Assembly: GCA_964606735.1 (NCBI GenBank)
Contig: CAZSHI010000006.1
Span: forward strand, 43,614-107,613
Source: UBA5109 sp964606735
GTDB taxonomy: Bacteria; Pseudomonadota; Gammaproteobacteria; Pseudomonadales; Pseudohongiellaceae
Direction: 5' to 3'
DNA length: 64,000 bases
Shown: positions 1 through 8,840 of the stretch, one piece after another
Position numbering within the stretch: the first letter of the stretch is position 1
Layout: every line of letters begins with the position of its first letter
Program-made: the position numbers and the translations under genes
The notes under the pieces: model-generated
What the model saw: the letters and a program-made list of their open reading frames with translations, nothing else
Told to the model about the DNA's origin: nothing
The model's database searches: none

Positions 1-713
1 ATGAAAACATCGATTATGCCTATTACATGAAAGGCATGGCCTTCTACACGGAAGACGCCAGTTTTCTGGCCCGCTATCTGCCAACGGATCCCAGCAAACG
101 CGACCCTGGCAATGCCCGTGAATCGTTTACAGATTTCTCCATTTTGATTACCCGCTTCCCTGACAGCCCCTACTCGGCCGATGCCAGGGCCCGCATGATT
201 TACCTGCGAAATCTACTGGCAGCTTATGAAATCAATGTCGCCGAGTTTTACATCCAGCGTCAGGCTTATCTGTCCGCCCTGAACCGCGCCAAATACGTTG
301 TAGAAAACTACCAGCAGGCTCCGATCATGCCCCGTGCCCTGGAGATCATGGCAGAAATGTATTTGAGACTTGGCCTGGATGACCTGGCCGCCAACAGTGT
401 GGAAATACTCAGAACTAATTTCCCGGACAATCAGCATCTGAACGATGAGGGCGATTTCATCGTGCCGACCCAGATCACAGATCCCTCCTTTTTGTATACC
501 ATGACCTTTGGTCTACTGGGCTCCAACAGACGTGATGCGCCTCTGGCGCCGACCCGTCGACCCAGTGACAATGAGGCACAGTTCAACTTTGAAATTCAGC
601 AACAACAACGCAGCCGCTCACTCCTGAATATCCTGACACTGGGCACCCTGGGAGACCCGGGCACTCGCAATCCCGTTGAAGAAATCGAAGAAATGGAGTC
701 TGTTGAAAATTAA
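1..713 (+). CDS. bamD: Outer membrane assembly lipoprotein BamD, 5' part outside the window
   Basis: BamD is the essential lipoprotein partner of BamA in the beta-barrel assembly machine at the inner face of the outer membrane. The frame is open from base 3 and reads ENIDYAYYMKG before the first internal Met, a signature of the BamD TPR region, so the true start and the lipobox lie upstream of the window. About 236 codons are visible. They hold the later TPR-like helices, including a DPSKRDPGNARESF stretch followed by alternating helices. After about residue 150 of the visible part the sequence changes to a polar Gln/Arg-rich tail (QQQQRSRS), which is less conserved. The gene is convergent with the symporter gene, with only two bases between the stop codons. 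The assignment is firm from family signatures. Confidence 0.9.
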   Translation, partial: ENIDYAYYMKGMAFYTEDASFLARYLPTDPSKRDPGNARESFTDFSILITRFPDSPYSADARARMIYLRNLLAAYEINVAEFYIQRQAYLSALNRAKYVVENYQQAPIMPRALEIMAEMYLRLGLDDLAANSVEILRTNFPDNQHLNDEGDFIVPTQITDPSFLYTMTFGLLGSNRRDAPLAPTRRPSDNEAQFNFEIQQQQRSRSLLNILTLGTLGDPGTRNPVEEIEEMESVEN

Positions 714-715
714 AA

Positions 716-2371
716 CTACCGGTCCCGGTAGTCTTTCCAGTAGTCGCTAACCAGCTCCTTCATTTCACGCCTCATCAGCATAATGCCTAGCAGATTGGGC
801 AGTGTCATCAGCACCACAGCCACCGCGGCAAAGTTCCAGACGATAGTGGTGTCAGTAAAGGAAGCGATGAAAAATGCAATGCAGTAAATGATGCGGTAGG
901 GCATGACAGCCCTGAATCCGAACAGGTAGATGATGGCTCTATCGCCGTAATAGGACCAGGCAATTGCCGTTGAAAAGGCAAACAGAACCAGCGAAATCGA
1001 TACAATATATTGGCCACTTTCACCCAGCAGGCCCATCCCGAAAGCCGCTGTTGTAAGCTCCGAAGAATGCAGCAGGGACAAACCCTGCAGACTAATCAGT
1101 GGATCCTGAATCTGACCACCTATAATCTCCAGTGAACCGGTGTACAGTCCGCCTTCACGATAAAAACGCACTGCTTCAGCAAAGGAGCGCGCATGAATAA
1201 TCGTATATTGTGGGTTTTGCGCCTCGCCATTCAGAACATTCACAGTCCCCGTATACATCTGCACCTCATTCGAATTGTTGATGAGGTAATTCCCAATAAT
1301 TTCACGATCTCCGCTGTCTGCTTCCTGATAGATTCCATCAAGAATCATCAAATCAGCTGAAGAAAACTCATTTTCGAATTTGCTCGTCCAGGCGCCGGAG
1401 GACAGAATTACCAGGCCGGTGATGGTGCAAATAATCAGAGTGTCGATAAATGGCTCCAACAGGGAGACCATTCCTTCAGACACATGCTCATCAGCTTTCG
1501 CCGAAGCATGCGCTATGGCTGCAGAACCCTGCCCCGCTTCATTGGAAAACAGTCCGCGGCCGACGCCACGGTTAAAGGCAAAGGCAAAGGTAGCACCCAA
1601 AAAGCCACCTGTAGCTGCTGTCCCGGAAAATGCATTCGTGAAGATACTCAAAAATGAAGGAATGATATTACCAAGATTAGTGATAATGACAGCCAAGGCA
1701 CCGAGTAAATACAGTGCAGCCATGCTCGGCACGATGGCTGCAGCGACATGCGAAATTCGTTTGATACCGCCAACAATAACCAGCCCCAGAAGCACGGCAA
1801 GTACTGCCCCGGTAATGATGGGTGTGATCCCGAAACTCGCCTGGACACTGATGGCGATGTTATTAATTTGCGGCAAATTGCCAGTGCCGAAGGAACAGAT
1901 AACTGTAGCAATGGCAAAAAACATGGCCAGCCAGTGCATTTTCAGTCCGTGCTCCATGTAGTACATGGGGCCGCCAGCCATGGTGCCGTTGGCCGCTTTG
2001 ACACGGTATTTATGTGAGAGGCTGACTTCAACCATTTTGGTTGCCATGCCCAGGAATGCCGTCATCCACATCCAGAACAGTGCCGCCGGTCCGCCGATAT
2101 AAATGGCCAGACCAACACCACCAATATTGCCAGTCCCCACGGTACCGGACAGTGCCGTTGACAGTGCCTGAAAGTGAGTCGTATCACCCGGATCATCGCT
2201 TTTCTCATATTTCCCACGCAAAACTGCCCAGGCATGGGTGAAAAATCGCAGCTGAGGAAAGCGCAGATATAGGGTAAAAAATAAACCAACACCTAGCAGA
2301 ACGAAGGGAAACCAGGTAGAACTTCCAAGGTAACTATCAACTGTCAGTAAAAAAGAATTAAAGCCATCCAT
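716..2371 (-). CDS. Alanine/glycine:cation symporter (AGCS family) with an inserted loop
   Basis: Sodium- or proton-coupled uptake of alanine or glycine across the inner membrane. AGCS signatures are clear: GTVGTGNIGGVGLAI (residues about 76-90), MAGGPMYY near 131, FNRGVGRGLFSNEAGQGSAAIAHA near 266-289 and SYYGDRAIIYLFG near 473. The protein has 551 residues, against about 450-490 usual for the family. The extra length lies between a hydrophobic segment ending near residue 327 and TTAAFG near 440. About 100 residues there are polar and should lie between two membrane segments. The gene is divergent from the phosphoribosyltransferase gene across 50 bases that must hold both promoters. An alanine dehydrogenase is encoded at 18484-19605, but it is too distant to argue for a shared unit. 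Confidence 0.9.
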   Translation of the reverse strand: MDGFNSFLLTVDSYLGSSTWFPFVLLGVGLFFTLYLRFPQLRFFTHAWAVLRGKYEKSDDPGDTTHFQALSTALSGTVGTGNIGGVGLAIYIGGPAALFWMWMTAFLGMATKMVEVSLSHKYRVKAANGTMAGGPMYYMEHGLKMHWLAMFFAIATVICSFGTGNLPQINNIAISVQASFGITPIITGAVLAVLLGLVIVGGIKRISHVAAAIVPSMAALYLLGALAVIITNLGNIIPSFLSIFTNAFSGTAATGGFLGATFAFAFNRGVGRGLFSNEAGQGSAAIAHASAKADEHVSEGMVSLLEPFIDTLIICTITGLVILSSGAWTSKFENEFSSADLMILDGIYQEADSGDREIIGNYLINNSNEVQMYTGTVNVLNGEAQNPQYTIIHARSFAEAVRFYREGGLYTGSLEIIGGQIQDPLISLQGLSLLHSSELTTAAFGMGLLGESGQYIVSISLVLFAFSTAIAWSYYGDRAIIYLFGFRAVMPYRIIYCIAFFIASFTDTTIVWNFAAVAVVLMTLPNLLGIMLMRREMKELVSDYWKDYRDR

Positions 2372-2421
2372 AGTCTACGCATGTTATAACTTCACCTTCT
2401 CAAGCACAATCTGATAGACAC

Positions 2422-2997
2422 ATGCAAAAGCAATACATCAGTGCCGGCAGTCTGCTAAAAGATGCCTTTGAGCTGGCACTTCAAATTCTGGAAAGCCAGT
2501 TTGAACCTGACTTGATCATCGGAGTCTGGCGTGGTGGCACGCCAGTCGGCATTGCCATTCAGGAAGCGCTGGAATTCGCCGGCATTCACAGTGACCATAT
2601 TGCCATTCGCACCTCATCCTATACCAGCATCGGCAAGCGAACGCGGGTCAGCGTACACGGACTGGATTATCTGCGGCGCCATTTCAGCGCCAACGAGTCC
2701 CTCCTATTGGTGGACGATGTCTTCGATACCGGTCTGAGCCTGCAGCAGGTCATCCGGGAGCTTCGCGACATCTATCAGGATGACTTGCCACAAATCAAAA
2801 TTGCCACGCCCTATTACAAACCCGCCAACAACCAGACCCGAAGGCAACCGGATTTTTACCTGCATGAAACCGATGACTGGCTGGTATTTCCCCATGAATT
2901 GATTGGTCTGAGTGATGAGGAAATACTGCAGCACAAATCTGATATGGGAACTACCAGACAACGTCTCCTGCTGGCTCGCCGTCAACATCATGCATGA
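2422..2997 (+). CDS. Hypoxanthine/xanthine-type phosphoribosyltransferase
   Basis: Type I phosphoribosyltransferase, probably for purine salvage (6-oxopurine base + PRPP to nucleotide). The PRPP-binding motif LLLVDDVFDTG is at residues 94-104 and the loop WRGGTPVG at 36-43. The 191-residue length fits hypoxanthine or xanthine phosphoribosyltransferases. Base specificity cannot be read from the sequence. The start at 2422 gives the expected N-terminus (MQKQYIS). A perfect inverted repeat overlaps the stop codon. The Anbu gene follows 91 bases downstream on the same strand, so read-through is possible but not shown. Confidence 0.85.
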   Translation: MQKQYISAGSLLKDAFELALQILESQFEPDLIIGVWRGGTPVGIAIQEALEFAGIHSDHIAIRTSSYTSIGKRTRVSVHGLDYLRRHFSANESLLLVDDVFDTGLSLQQVIRELRDIYQDDLPQIKIATPYYKPANNQTRRQPDFYLHETDDWLVFPHELIGLSDEEILQHKSDMGTTRQRLLLARRQHHA

Positions 2998-3016
2998 GGC
3001 TGCTGACAGCAGCCTC
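2996..3016 (+). terminator. Perfect 10-base inverted repeat overlapping the phosphoribosyltransferase stop
   Basis: GAGGCTGCTG at 2996-3005 is followed by one base and then its exact complement, CAGCAGCCTC, at 3007-3016. It starts inside the TGA stop codon. There is no run of T after it, so it may only be a pausing or mRNA-stabilising hairpin. It separates the phosphoribosyltransferase from the Anbu gene. Confidence 0.4.
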
Positions 3017-3088
3017 CCTGTTCCGCTAGAATGCTAGCATTGATCCTGCGAGGTTTACCGGCTAGCTCTTTTTAGCAATGCCAATCTC

Positions 3089-3847
3089 ATGAGTTACTGT
3101 ATCGTCATTTCCGTTAACGAAGGTCTACTCTTCTGTTCAGACTCGCGCAACTGCCTGCCTGACCAGCAGGGCATGACGCACAGTAAATTATTTCAGTTCA
3201 ACCAGGCGGGCGACCGAAAATTCGTCATACTCACAGCTGGCAACCCGGAGCTGACCCAAATATGTATGGATCAGCTCTACCAGGACATCACCAATCAAAC
3301 AGCCTGCAATTTACACACAGTCAACACCATCGCCGAGGCTGCCGATTATGTTGGCGCCGTATATCGTTCAGTCGTGGATAATCCTGAACTGAATGCGGCC
3401 ACCGCTGATCTTACTTTCCTGCTGGGCGGACAAATTCAGGGCTCTCGGCCTCGTGCAGTCAAAATCTTCTCGGCAGGAAACAACATTACCAGTTCACGTG
3501 ATACTCCGTTTTTGCAGATTGGAGAGAGCAAATACGGCACCCCTATTCTGGAACGCATCATCAACCGCCAGACTTCCCTGGATACAGCCGCCCTATGCGC
3601 ACTGGTATCCATGAGTTCCACCATGAAATGCGATGACAGTGTTGGTGCACCGATAGAAATGATCTTATACCAGGCTGACAGTTTTCAGCTCGGTAATTAT
3701 CATTATTTTGATGAGAAAAATGAGTTTCTGCAGAATCTGAACAAACAATGGGCCGAAAAACTGCTGGAAGCCTTTAACCAGATGCCTCCCCTCGCCTGGG
3801 CTTCAAACTGGGAAAAAATATCCGATAGCAGCAGCGGCGTCTTTTAA
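3089..3847 (+). CDS. Anbu-type proteasome-like peptidase, Ser in place of N-terminal Thr
   Basis: Anbu proteins are Ntn hydrolases related to the beta subunits of HslV and the 20S proteasome. The first residue after Met is the presumed nucleophile. Here the protein begins MSYCIVIS, then GLLFCSDSRN with Asp18 and Ser19, and Lys33. This is the Anbu pattern (Thr1, Asp17, Lys32/33 in mature numbering), but Ser replaces the usual Thr. The 252-residue length fits Anbu. The usual partners, alpha-E and circularly permuted ATP-grasp, lie just downstream on the opposite strand, with 11 bases between the stop codons. The transglutaminase-like gene normally found in this cluster is absent here. No strong ribosome binding site is seen before ATG 3089. 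The family call is firm; activity and substrate are unknown. Confidence 0.88.
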   Translation: MSYCIVISVNEGLLFCSDSRNCLPDQQGMTHSKLFQFNQAGDRKFVILTAGNPELTQICMDQLYQDITNQTACNLHTVNTIAEAADYVGAVYRSVVDNPELNAATADLTFLLGGQIQGSRPRAVKIFSAGNNITSSRDTPFLQIGESKYGTPILERIINRQTSLDTAALCALVSMSSTMKCDDSVGAPIEMILYQADSFQLGNYHYFDEKNEFLQNLNKQWAEKLLEAFNQMPPLAWASNWEKISDSSSGVF

Positions 3848-3858
3848 GGCTGCAGTGT

Positions 3859-4827
3859 TCAGTTTTTATCGTTCTGGCTTATTTCAAGGTTAAACCAGAC
3901 GCGGGTGATTTCTTCGTGTATATCTGCAATTGATATTTGCAGCTCATCGATAAATTCCAGCAGACCGCGATCAACCAGGGATTCAACATCCACTTCACGG
4001 GTAATTCTTTTAACCCGGGCGACTGCCCGAATCACATCATCGTTATTCGGCAACTGCTCTAGATGATAAACCAGCTCATGAAGACAGAAGCCAATAGAAC
4101 GTGGAAACTCTTCATCCTGCAGCAAAAACCTGACCACTGCATTGCCGCTGACACGGTTTTGCACCTGTTGCCGATAGGCCTGAAATGCCCCCAGGCATCG
4201 CAGCACATTCATCCAGACGATATTTTCATAGGGTTCAAGTACAACACGCTGACTGTTGTTGGCAGAAAAAGCCGGCAACAGATTGATGGATCCGACATCC
4301 ACCAGTCGACTGGTCATATCGGCTCGTTCGAGCTTGCGTCCAAGCTCTATAAATGAAAAGGCTTTATTGTGACTCATGCTGGAAACAAAAAGCCCTTCCA
4401 ATCGCTGGGAATTTGCGATGATTTCTTCGAGCAGAGAATAACGTGCAGCACGACCCATGCGAGGGTTCAGTTTATCCTTCAATACATGATAAATCGCATT
4501 CACCTGTTCCCAGGCTTCCGATGGAATGACTTCACGAGAAGTCCGGGCATTTTCACGGGCCATGACCAGTGAGTTGAATATGGAGTTGGGATTATCAGCA
4601 TCTGCCAGCAGATATTTTACAACCAGTTTTTCATCAGTATCCTGGTATTTTTCCTTGTAACCTTCATTGACACCAGCAATATCGATCAGGGTATTCCAGT
4701 CCAGACTGGTACCACGGGGGAGATCAAACAGCATGGCAGAGTATACTTTCAACAGGCGAGCCGAATTCTCGGCACGCTCCAGATAACGTCCCAGCCAGTA
4801 CACTCTTTCAGCAACACTCGATAACAT
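3859..4827 (-). CDS. Alpha-E domain protein of the Anbu/ATP-grasp cluster
   Basis: 322 residues covering one alpha-E domain, an all-helical family of unknown biochemical role. It begins MLSSVAERVYWLGRYLERAEN, the characteristic start of the family, and continues with helices rich in Arg and Glu. It is encoded directly after the ATP-grasp gene (six bases between), so the two are co-transcribed. In many bacteria alpha-E, ATP-grasp, a transglutaminase-like protease and Anbu form one cluster, which has been proposed to make and process a peptide or peptide tag. That role is a published prediction from gene context and is not shown by this sequence. Confidence 0.9.
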   Translation of the reverse strand: MLSSVAERVYWLGRYLERAENSARLLKVYSAMLFDLPRGTSLDWNTLIDIAGVNEGYKEKYQDTDEKLVVKYLLADADNPNSIFNSLVMARENARTSREVIPSEAWEQVNAIYHVLKDKLNPRMGRAARYSLLEEIIANSQRLEGLFVSSMSHNKAFSFIELGRKLERADMTSRLVDVGSINLLPAFSANNSQRVVLEPYENIVWMNVLRCLGAFQAYRQQVQNRVSGNAVVRFLLQDEEFPRSIGFCLHELVYHLEQLPNNDDVIRAVARVKRITREVDVESLVDRGLLEFIDELQISIADIHEEITRVWFNLEISQNDKN

Positions 4828-4833
4828 GTTCGC

Positions 4834-6273
4834 CTACTCCCTGACTATCCAGGTATCTTTACTGCCACCGCCCTGAGAGGAATTCACCACATAGGACCCT
4901 TTAACCATGGCAACTCTGGTAAGCCCACCTGCAGTCACATAGGGCTTGCTTCCCTGCAGGCAGAAGGGGCGCAGATCCACATGTCGCGGTTCCATGTTGT
5001 GCTCACCGAGCACCGGGGCTGTCGATAATGAAATCAAAGGCTGGGCCATGTATTCCCGCGGATTGGCCTTGATACGTTGGGCAAATTCAGCGCGCTGTCT
5101 TTGCGTCGACTGAGGGCCGATAAGCATGCCATAGCCACCGGATTCGTTGGCGGGCTTCACCACCAGTTTGTCGAGATTCTTCAGCACGTGTTGCAGCTGT
5201 GCCTTGTCGGTACACAAAAAACTGGGGACATTAGGCAGAATCGGGTCTTCATCCAGATAATACTTGATCATCTTGGGTACGTAGGTATAGACAACTTTAT
5301 CATCGGCAACACCCGCACCAGGCGCATTGGCCAGACCGACATTGCCTTTTAACCAGGCCCGCATCAGTCCGGGAACACCCAGCGCAGATTCCGGATTGAA
5401 CACTTCCGGATCAAGGAACAGATCATCAATACGCCGGTAAATGACATCCACCGGTGCCAAACCTTCAATGGTTTTCATAAATACATGATCATCTTCAACG
5501 TACAGATCGCTGCCCTGTACGAGTTCACAGCCCATCTGCTGGGCAAGAAATGAATGCTCAAAGTAGGCCGAGTTGTATATGCCCGGCGTCAGCACAACGA
5601 CTTCAGGATAATCCTTGGGTTTGGGTGAAATGGCTGCCAGGGTGTCAAACAATTGCGTCGGGTAATCCGTAATCGGCTGGATATCATAGTTTTCGAACAG
5701 CTCGGGAAAAACCCGTTTGGTGACAGTGCGATTCTCCAGCATGTAAGAAACACCTGAAGGCACCCGCAGGTTATCCTCCAGCACATAAAATTCACCGTCT
5801 TTGTCCCGGATAAGATCGGTTCCACAGACATGGGCCCAGACCTCATGCAGGGGTTTCATCCCTGCACATTCTTTACGGTAATTTTTGGATTTTTTGAGCA
5901 GTTCGCCGGGAACGACTTTATCCTTGAGGATTTTGCCATCGTTATAGACATCGTGAATGAAGCAGTTAAGTGCTCGCAGTCGTTGTTTCAGCCCCTCACT
6001 GGTCCGGTCCCATTCTGGCTGATTGATAATGCGTGGCACCAGATCCATGGGCCACTGCCGATCGATGTTGCCCGCCTCACTGTAAACGGTAAACGAAATG
6101 CCCATCGTTTTGATGGCATGTTCAACCGTTGCCTTGCGCTGTTGCAATTCGGCGTGACTGAGTGAGGATAAGTATTTGGTCAGCTTGCGGGCAACTTTGC
6201 GCGGATAGCCCGGCGAACTGATCAGCTCATCATAAAACTCGCCCGGGTTGTAGGATTTCCAGCTAATACTCAT
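4834..6273 (-). CDS. Circularly permuted ATP-grasp protein (type 2)
   Basis: 479 residues, full length for the circularly permuted ATP-grasp family that accompanies alpha-E proteins. ATP-grasp enzymes join a carboxylate to an amine through an acyl phosphate. Visible blocks include HEVWAHVCGTDLIRDKDG near residues 144-161, DNLRVPSGVSYMLENR near 167-182, YRRIDDLFLDPEVF near 280 and the nucleotide-binding segment LVVKPANESGGYGM near 370. The C-terminus (VNSSQGGGSKDTWIV) is also typical. The substrate is unknown. It is the first gene of a two-gene operon with the alpha-E gene. Its upstream side (6274-6363) is noncoding and precedes the AMMECR1 remnant. Confidence 0.9.
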   Translation of the reverse strand: MSISWKSYNPGEFYDELISSPGYPRKVARKLTKYLSSLSHAELQQRKATVEHAIKTMGISFTVYSEAGNIDRQWPMDLVPRIINQPEWDRTSEGLKQRLRALNCFIHDVYNDGKILKDKVVPGELLKKSKNYRKECAGMKPLHEVWAHVCGTDLIRDKDGEFYVLEDNLRVPSGVSYMLENRTVTKRVFPELFENYDIQPITDYPTQLFDTLAAISPKPKDYPEVVVLTPGIYNSAYFEHSFLAQQMGCELVQGSDLYVEDDHVFMKTIEGLAPVDVIYRRIDDLFLDPEVFNPESALGVPGLMRAWLKGNVGLANAPGAGVADDKVVYTYVPKMIKYYLDEDPILPNVPSFLCTDKAQLQHVLKNLDKLVVKPANESGGYGMLIGPQSTQRQRAEFAQRIKANPREYMAQPLISLSTAPVLGEHNMEPRHVDLRPFCLQGSKPYVTAGGLTRVAMVKGSYVVNSSQGGGSKDTWIVRE

Positions 6274-6363
6274 AAAAAGTTTTCACACACTACTTTATCT
6301 CAAGCATCATGCCACATCCGCAGGATTTGGGTCTAGCTTCAAATAGGGGATAAAGACAAACCC

Positions 6364-6627
6364 TCAGGAAAATTCAATGCTTCGATAATAAAAAACCTGC
6401 GTGTTGGCTGACCAGCCTTGCGGATCCAACCCCGCCTTACGGCGTAATTGACTGATAAAATTCTCCTTGTGCGGGATTTTTTCCCAAACAGACGGCAAGA
6501 AAGTCGCCCGCTTTCCGTCTTCCTGCAGTATCAGACCATCAAGACCAGGCTGTATTTTTTCCACTCGAGCACCCGGTCTTTTCCCTGGCAAGCGTTCTGC
6601 AGTAGACTTGTTAAAAAAATAAACCAC
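6364..6627 (-). pseudogene. C-terminal remnant of an AMMECR1-family protein
   Basis: The translated piece carries the C-terminal AMMECR1 signature: PGLDGLILQEDGKRATFLPSVW, then FISQLRRKAGL and a final YRSIEF. Intact family members have about 180-220 residues. Here the longest open stretch is 87 codons from a GTG, and an in-frame TAG lies about seven codons upstream at 6646-6648, inside the start of the divergent PQQ dehydrogenase gene. The N-terminal half is therefore missing and the first 20 or so codons before the conserved part do not resemble the family. I read it as a decayed gene cut at its 5' side. A translated short C-terminal domain cannot be excluded. Confidence 0.7.
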
Positions 6628-6641
6628 CGAAGGGATGAATA

Positions 6642-8840
6642 ATGCCTAGCCTGAAATCTTTTGTTTACAGCTTTTGTCTTTACCTGCCTTTTTTTCAGAT
6701 TCAGGCACAACCCATTGAGCAGACTGATTACCAGCAGTTCTGCGCCCGTTGTCACCTTTCCATTGAAATCGAGCAGCGCCTGCGTAATGACTGGTATGGC
6801 AAGAGTGCCGAGGAATTATTTAACCGCATGCGCACGACCATGCCGGTTGATAACCCCGGTTCTTTGAGCCAGGAGCAATATCTAGCACTGACCGGTGAAT
6901 TTCTCAGCTTGGGCGGCACCATCACCCCCGATAATGCATTGAGTCTGAATAATCTGGCTGACTGGATCATTGCGCCGCGTGAGAGCAACAACGAAGAGGA
7001 TAATTACCCCTGGCTCAACATGAATGGCAATATAGCATCCACCCGCTATTCGGAACTGGATCAGATCAATGCTGAGAATGTCGATCAACTGGAAGTTGTC
7101 TGGCGCTGGAGCAACCGCAATATCGGTCCGGGAAATTCCCCTTTCAGCCAGACTTCGCCATTGGTGGTCAATGGTCGCATGTATGCAACTGCCGGAGCCA
7201 CCCGTAATGTCGTATCAATAGACCCGGCAACTGGCCAGACGCTCTGGCTCTGGCGCCCTCAAGAAGGACAACGTTTCATTGATGCGCCCCGCAAGGGCTC
7301 TGGCAAGGGTCTGGCTTACTGGAGTGACGGTATTCAGGAAGTTATTTTTACCGTGACACCGGGTTATTACCTGGTGGCGCTGAATGCCAACACCGGTCAG
7401 CCGGTGGAATCGTTCGGTGCCAGTGGCTGGATTGATATGCAGCAGGATCTGCGACTGGGCGTTGGCCGCGATGACCTTGATATTGGTCTTTCCATGCCAC
7501 CACTGGTTGTCGAAGATGTGGTTATCGTTGGAGCTGCCATGTCACCCGGCGGGCTTGCCCCCTACCCCTCCAATGTCAAAGGCGATATCAAGGCTTATGA
7601 TGCCCGTTCGGGTGAGCTGCTATGGACCTTTAAAACCATTCCCGAGCCGGGCGAGCCGGGTTACGAAACCTGGCTGGAAAGTTCTGCCCTGATCAGCGGC
7701 AATGCCGGCGTCTGGGCGCCCATGTCTGCCGATCCTGAGCTGGGTCTGGTTTACTTACCAGTGGAGGCCGCCACCAATGACTACTACGGCGGTCACCGCC
7801 CAGGCGATAACCTTTTCAGTTCCTCTCTGGTAGCGCTGGATTATCGTACCGGGGAAATGATCTGGTATTACCAGCTGACCCATCACGATGTCTGGGACTG
7901 GGATATCCCGCAGGCTCCGATTCTGGCTGACCTCCCCAATGGTGACAAACTGCTGGTGCAGTTAACCAAACAGTCCATGGCCTATGTGTTTGATCGGGAA
8001 ACCGGTGAGCCGTATTTTGGTATCGAGGAAAGACCGGTACCCCAAAGCACCGTGCCGCGAGAAAGAACCTCAGCTACCCAGCCCTTTCCGGTACTGCCCC
8101 TGCCCTACGACCAGCAGGGTTTCACGCCTGAAGATCTGGTGGATTTCACCCCTGAAATCAATGCCATGGCCCGTGAAATCACGCAGAATTACCGGTTAGC
8201 CGAGTCTGTCTACACGCCACCTTCCCTGCGTGATGACCCTGATGGACTGCTGGGCGCCCTTCACATGCCCTGCTCAACCGGAGGTGCCAACTGGGAGGGA
8301 GGCGCCTACGACCCCGAAACTGGCATGCTGTATGTCCCCTCACGCAGCTGTCTGATGACCTTCGCTCTGGTACCCGGTGCAGAGCTCGGCTCAGAATCCA
8401 ATTATGTTAATGGCGGCAATGGCAATAACCCGGCATTGAATGTACAGGGCATAGAACTGTTCAAGCCACCCTATGGGCGCATCACTGCCATTGATCTGAA
8501 TACCGGAGAGCATGCCTGGGTAATCGCCAATGCCGATACCCCTGATGCACTGAAAAACCATCCACTGCTGCAGGGTGTGGATCTGCCACGTACCGGCATC
8601 TCGACGCATACCGGCCTTCTGCTCACCAAGAGCCTGCTGTTCACTGGTGAGGGTCAGGGTGGTGGCCCGACTTTCCGAGCCCATGACAAGGCCACCGGCG
8701 AGATCCTTGCTGAAGTTCAGCTACCGGGTAACCACGTTGCACCACCAACCACCTTCATGCACCTGGGCAAACAGTATATTGTGACAACGGTAACCATGGG
8801 GGACTCGGCAGAAATTGTTGCGCTGGCCCTGCCTGATTGA
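6642..8840 (+). CDS. Secreted PQQ-dependent dehydrogenase with N-terminal cytochrome c domain
   Basis: Quinoprotein dehydrogenase that oxidises an alcohol, sugar or similar substrate in the periplasm using pyrroloquinoline quinone and passes electrons to a haem. The 732-residue protein starts with a signal peptide (hydrophobic residues 6-20, likely cleavage after QAQ). A haem-c motif, CARCH, follows at residues 34-38. The rest is an eight-bladed propeller with repeated W-motifs such as DPATGQTLWLW, DARSGELLWTFK, DYRTGEMIWYYQ and DLNTGEHAWV. HHDVWDWD near residue 414 is typical of quinoproteins. The substrate is not inferable. It is flanked by two gene remnants on the opposite strand and abuts the second one with no base between the stop codons. 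No PQQ biosynthesis gene is in the window. Confidence 0.88.
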   Translation: MPSLKSFVYSFCLYLPFFQIQAQPIEQTDYQQFCARCHLSIEIEQRLRNDWYGKSAEELFNRMRTTMPVDNPGSLSQEQYLALTGEFLSLGGTITPDNALSLNNLADWIIAPRESNNEEDNYPWLNMNGNIASTRYSELDQINAENVDQLEVVWRWSNRNIGPGNSPFSQTSPLVVNGRMYATAGATRNVVSIDPATGQTLWLWRPQEGQRFIDAPRKGSGKGLAYWSDGIQEVIFTVTPGYYLVALNANTGQPVESFGASGWIDMQQDLRLGVGRDDLDIGLSMPPLVVEDVVIVGAAMSPGGLAPYPSNVKGDIKAYDARSGELLWTFKTIPEPGEPGYETWLESSALISGNAGVWAPMSADPELGLVYLPVEAATNDYYGGHRPGDNLFSSSLVALDYRTGEMIWYYQLTHHDVWDWDIPQAPILADLPNGDKLLVQLTKQSMAYVFDRETGEPYFGIEERPVPQSTVPRERTSATQPFPVLPLPYDQQGFTPEDLVDFTPEINAMAREITQNYRLAESVYTPPSLRDDPDGLLGALHMPCSTGGANWEGGAYDPETGMLYVPSRSCLMTFALVPGAELGSESNYVNGGNGNNPALNVQGIELFKPPYGRITAIDLNTGEHAWVIANADTPDALKNHPLLQGVDLPRTGISTHTGLLLTKSLLFTGEGQGGGPTFRAHDKATGEILAEVQLPGNHVAPPTTFMHLGKQYIVTTVTMGDSAEIVALALPD

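Noticed and set aside
1380..1961. Open frame of 193 codons on the plus strand
   Set aside because: Antisense to the AGCS symporter; membrane-helix codons often leave the opposite strand open.
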